From Peribacillus simplex (GTDB lineage: Bacteria; Bacillota; Bacilli; Bacillales; DSM-1321), in the NCBI RefSeq assembly GCF_001542915.1, contig NZ_LNNH01000012.1:416718-480717 (forward strand): a stretch of DNA of 64,000 nt, read 5' to 3'. The position numbers were made by a program, and so were the translations under genes. Below, piece after piece: positions 63,010-64,000 of this stretch. How positions within the stretch are numbered: the first letter of the stretch is position 1; each line of letters starts with the position of its first letter. Below the pieces are notes generated by a model that made no database searches, was not told the DNA's origin, and saw only the letters and a program-made list of their open reading frames with translations.

Positions 63010-63037
63010 TTGACTCAAGAAGTCATTTTTGACTCAA
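63010..63037. promoter_or_regulatory. Repeated TTGACTCAA with dyad, possible activator site
   Basis: TTGACTCAA occurs at 63010-63018 and 63029-63037, and TGACT-CAAGA-AGTCA (63011-63025) is a dyad. It lies about 110-135 bp upstream of the sigma-54 promoter, where enhancer sites are expected. A similar dyad (TGACTGGAGTCA, 63332-63343) occurs before the transposase, so an insertion-sequence origin is also possible. Confidence 0.35.
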
Positions 63038-63080
63038 AGCGTTTATGAGAATGTTAATCGAAGAAAAAATTAAAAGAAAC

Positions 63081-63114
63081 AAAAAAACGGGATGCTGATT
63101 TATCCAGCATCCCG
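63081..63114 (-). terminator. Terminator with no visible upstream gene
   Basis: Perfect 10-bp stem CGGGATGCTG / CAGCATCCCG with seven T on the minus strand. It is oriented for a minus-strand gene to the right, but only a plus-strand transposase is there. Confidence 0.75.
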
Positions 63115-63121
63115 CAGACTG

Positions 63122-63160
63122 TAGACAAGCTCGATGAAAATCGAGTTTGTCTATTTTTAT
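63122..63160 (+). terminator. Hairpin with T-tract before the repeat and transposase
   Basis: Stem TAGACAAGCTCGAT / ATCGAGTTTGTCTA (14 bp, one G-T pair) followed by TTTTTAT. It may shield the mobile element from outside transcription. Confidence 0.6.
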
Positions 63161-63178
63161 GGCGTGTACAATTTAGAC

Positions 63179-63303
63179 GTTGATTTCCACTCCAGGCACT
63201 CGCTTTCCGCGGGCGGTCGGGGAGCCTCCTCGGCTTTGCCTGCGGGGTCTCCCCTAGACGCGCTTTTCCCGCAGGAGTCTCGTACCTTCCGTTCCAATCA
63301 ACT
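63179..63303. repeat. GC-rich Bacillaceae intergenic repeat
   Basis: A sharply GC-rich block in an AT-rich gap: it begins near TTGATTTCCACTCCAGGCAC and ends near CCTTCCGTTCCAATCAAC, with internal complementary parts (GCGGGCGG, CCTGCGGGG, CCCGCAGGAG). I recall this sequence type as a common dispersed repeat in Bacillaceae genomes; copy number here cannot be seen. Confidence 0.6.
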
Positions 63304-64000
63304 TTGTCTTACCTTTTAGATAGAACACTTTTGACTGGAGTCATTTTTGTTTTAAAATTGAAGGATTAAAACTTGAGGTGATGAGGATGCTTTCTAAACA
63401 TGATTCTATTCAGCGAGATCAACTTGAAATGATTACTTTAGATCAACTGGTGCCACCGAACCATTTGGTTCGTAAAATGGAGGCTGCCATTGACTTCACT
63501 TTCATTTATGACTTGGTGAAAGATATGTACTCAGATGTAGGACGCCCAAGTATTGATCCAGTTATTTTAGTTAAACTGACTTTCATTCAATATACCTTCG
63601 GTATTCGTTCCATGCGTAAAACGATTGAAGAAGTTGAAACCAATATGGCTTACCGTTGGTTCTTAGGCTATGGTTTCCATGATACGTTCGGAAAAAATTA
63701 TGAGCGACGCTTTAAAGATACAGACCTGTTTGAACAGATTTTCTGTCGCATTTTAATGACAGCTGCTAATAAAAAGGTAATAAGTGTAGAACACGTTTTC
63801 GTGGATTCCGCCCATGTGAAAGCCAGTGCGAATAAACGGAAATTTGAAAAGAAAATCGTTCGTAAAGAAACACGAGCGTATCAAGGACGTCTTCAAGAAG
63901 AATCAATCAAGATCGTGAAAACCATGGTAAGAAGCCTTTTCCACCAGATAAATTTGATAAGGAAGAAACCAAAGCAATTAAAGAAAGTACTACGGATCCT
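63304..64000 (+). mobile_element. IS1182-family insertion sequence, left part
   Basis: The element contains the 5' part of a transposase gene and runs off the window. The left end was not fixed: no terminal inverted repeat can be confirmed without the right end. It could begin near 63310 or farther left, before the GC-rich repeat. Confidence 0.6.
63387..64000 (+). pseudogene. IS1182-type transposase, frameshifted, 3' end outside window
   Basis: Starts MLSKHDSIQRDQLEMITLDQ behind GAGGTGATGAGG and shows the N-terminal DUF772 region ('LVPPNHLVRKMEAAIDFTF', 'GRPSIDPVILVKLTFIQYTF') and the start of the DDE domain ('VEHVFVDSAHVKASANK'), as in IS1182/IS5-like transposases. After about codon 172 (near 63902) the expected sequence 'NQDRENHGKKPFPPDKFDKE' continues in another frame, implying loss of one base. 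The copy is therefore probably inactive, unless the shift is a sequencing error. Confidence 0.8.

Noticed and set aside
63041..63054. cre-like sequence near AAAGCGTTTATG
   Set aside because: It misses several fixed positions of the consensus.
1..64000. CRISPR arrays, tRNA and rRNA genes
   Set aside because: No regularly spaced repeats, cloverleaf sequences or rRNA segments were recognised.

Overview
The window is chromosomal DNA of a spore-forming, aerobic, Gram-positive Bacillaceae. It fits a Peribacillus / 'Bacillus simplex'-type soil bacillus. The evidence is two complete spore germinant-receptor operons, a cysJI-cysL locus with the B. subtilis arrangement, CcpA-type cre sites, AGGAGG-type ribosome binding sites, frequent TTG/GTG starts, and the Bacillus-type muropeptide recycling set namZ-nagZ-mupG-murP-murR-murQ. 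No rRNA, tRNA or CRISPR array was seen. Genus assignment is inference.

Layout. (1) 37-7611: two divergent gerA-type operons (A-B-C order each) sharing a 225-bp promoter region. (2) 7669-12542: cysI and cysJ (assimilatory sulfite reductase), with divergent LysR activator cysL. (3) 12661-25323: an aromatic-acid catabolic island on the minus strand: cupin, extradiol dioxygenase, SDR, TPP-dependent enzyme, aldehyde dehydrogenase, DUF108 dehydrogenase, Rieske dioxygenase alpha and beta subunits, cis-dihydrodiol dehydrogenase and a decayed VOC gene. An IclR regulator, an alpha/beta hydrolase and a divergent MFS importer (25324-26613) belong with it. A 16-bp motif (15/16 identical) lies just after the predicted -10 of both the cupin operon and the MFS gene, so they look co-repressed, probably by the IclR protein. 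(4) 27144-33661: a small YppF-like gene, then a non-PTS glucosaminate-type operon: metallohydrolase, DgaE, DgaF, KdgK-like kinase, GntR regulator, GntP permease, with a cre-like box at its promoter. (5) 34314-39576: AMP-dependent acyl-CoA ligase, MarR with divergent MFS efflux pump, an IolW-like dehydrogenase and a DUF1801 protein.

(6) 40005-49516: a GlcNAc-type PTS gene, then the MurNAc operon murQ-murR-murP-mupG-nagZ-namZ. Its promoter carries a perfect cre box and a perfect 13-bp inverted repeat that may be the MurR operator. (7) 49767-62903: an apparent sigma-54 regulon. A PAS-AAA+-HTH enhancer-binding protein (55360-57057) sits between a liv-type ABC importer (livH-M-G-F and binding protein) and a beta-oxidation-like operon (acyl-CoA ligase, two acyl-CoA dehydrogenases, FabG-like SDR, two MaoC hydratases). 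Both operons are preceded by textbook -24/-12 promoters (TGGCAC-N5-TTGCAT). This regulon, for uptake and activation of an unidentified carboxylic acid, is the best candidate for an undescribed system here. (8) 63081-64000: a terminator, a GC-rich Bacillaceae intergenic repeat and the 5' part of a frameshifted IS1182-type transposase cut by the window edge.

Start codons were adjusted from the longest possible reading frame where a ribosome binding site clearly marks an internal ATG, GTG or TTG. Substrates in regions 3, 4 and 7 are inferred from gene content only.
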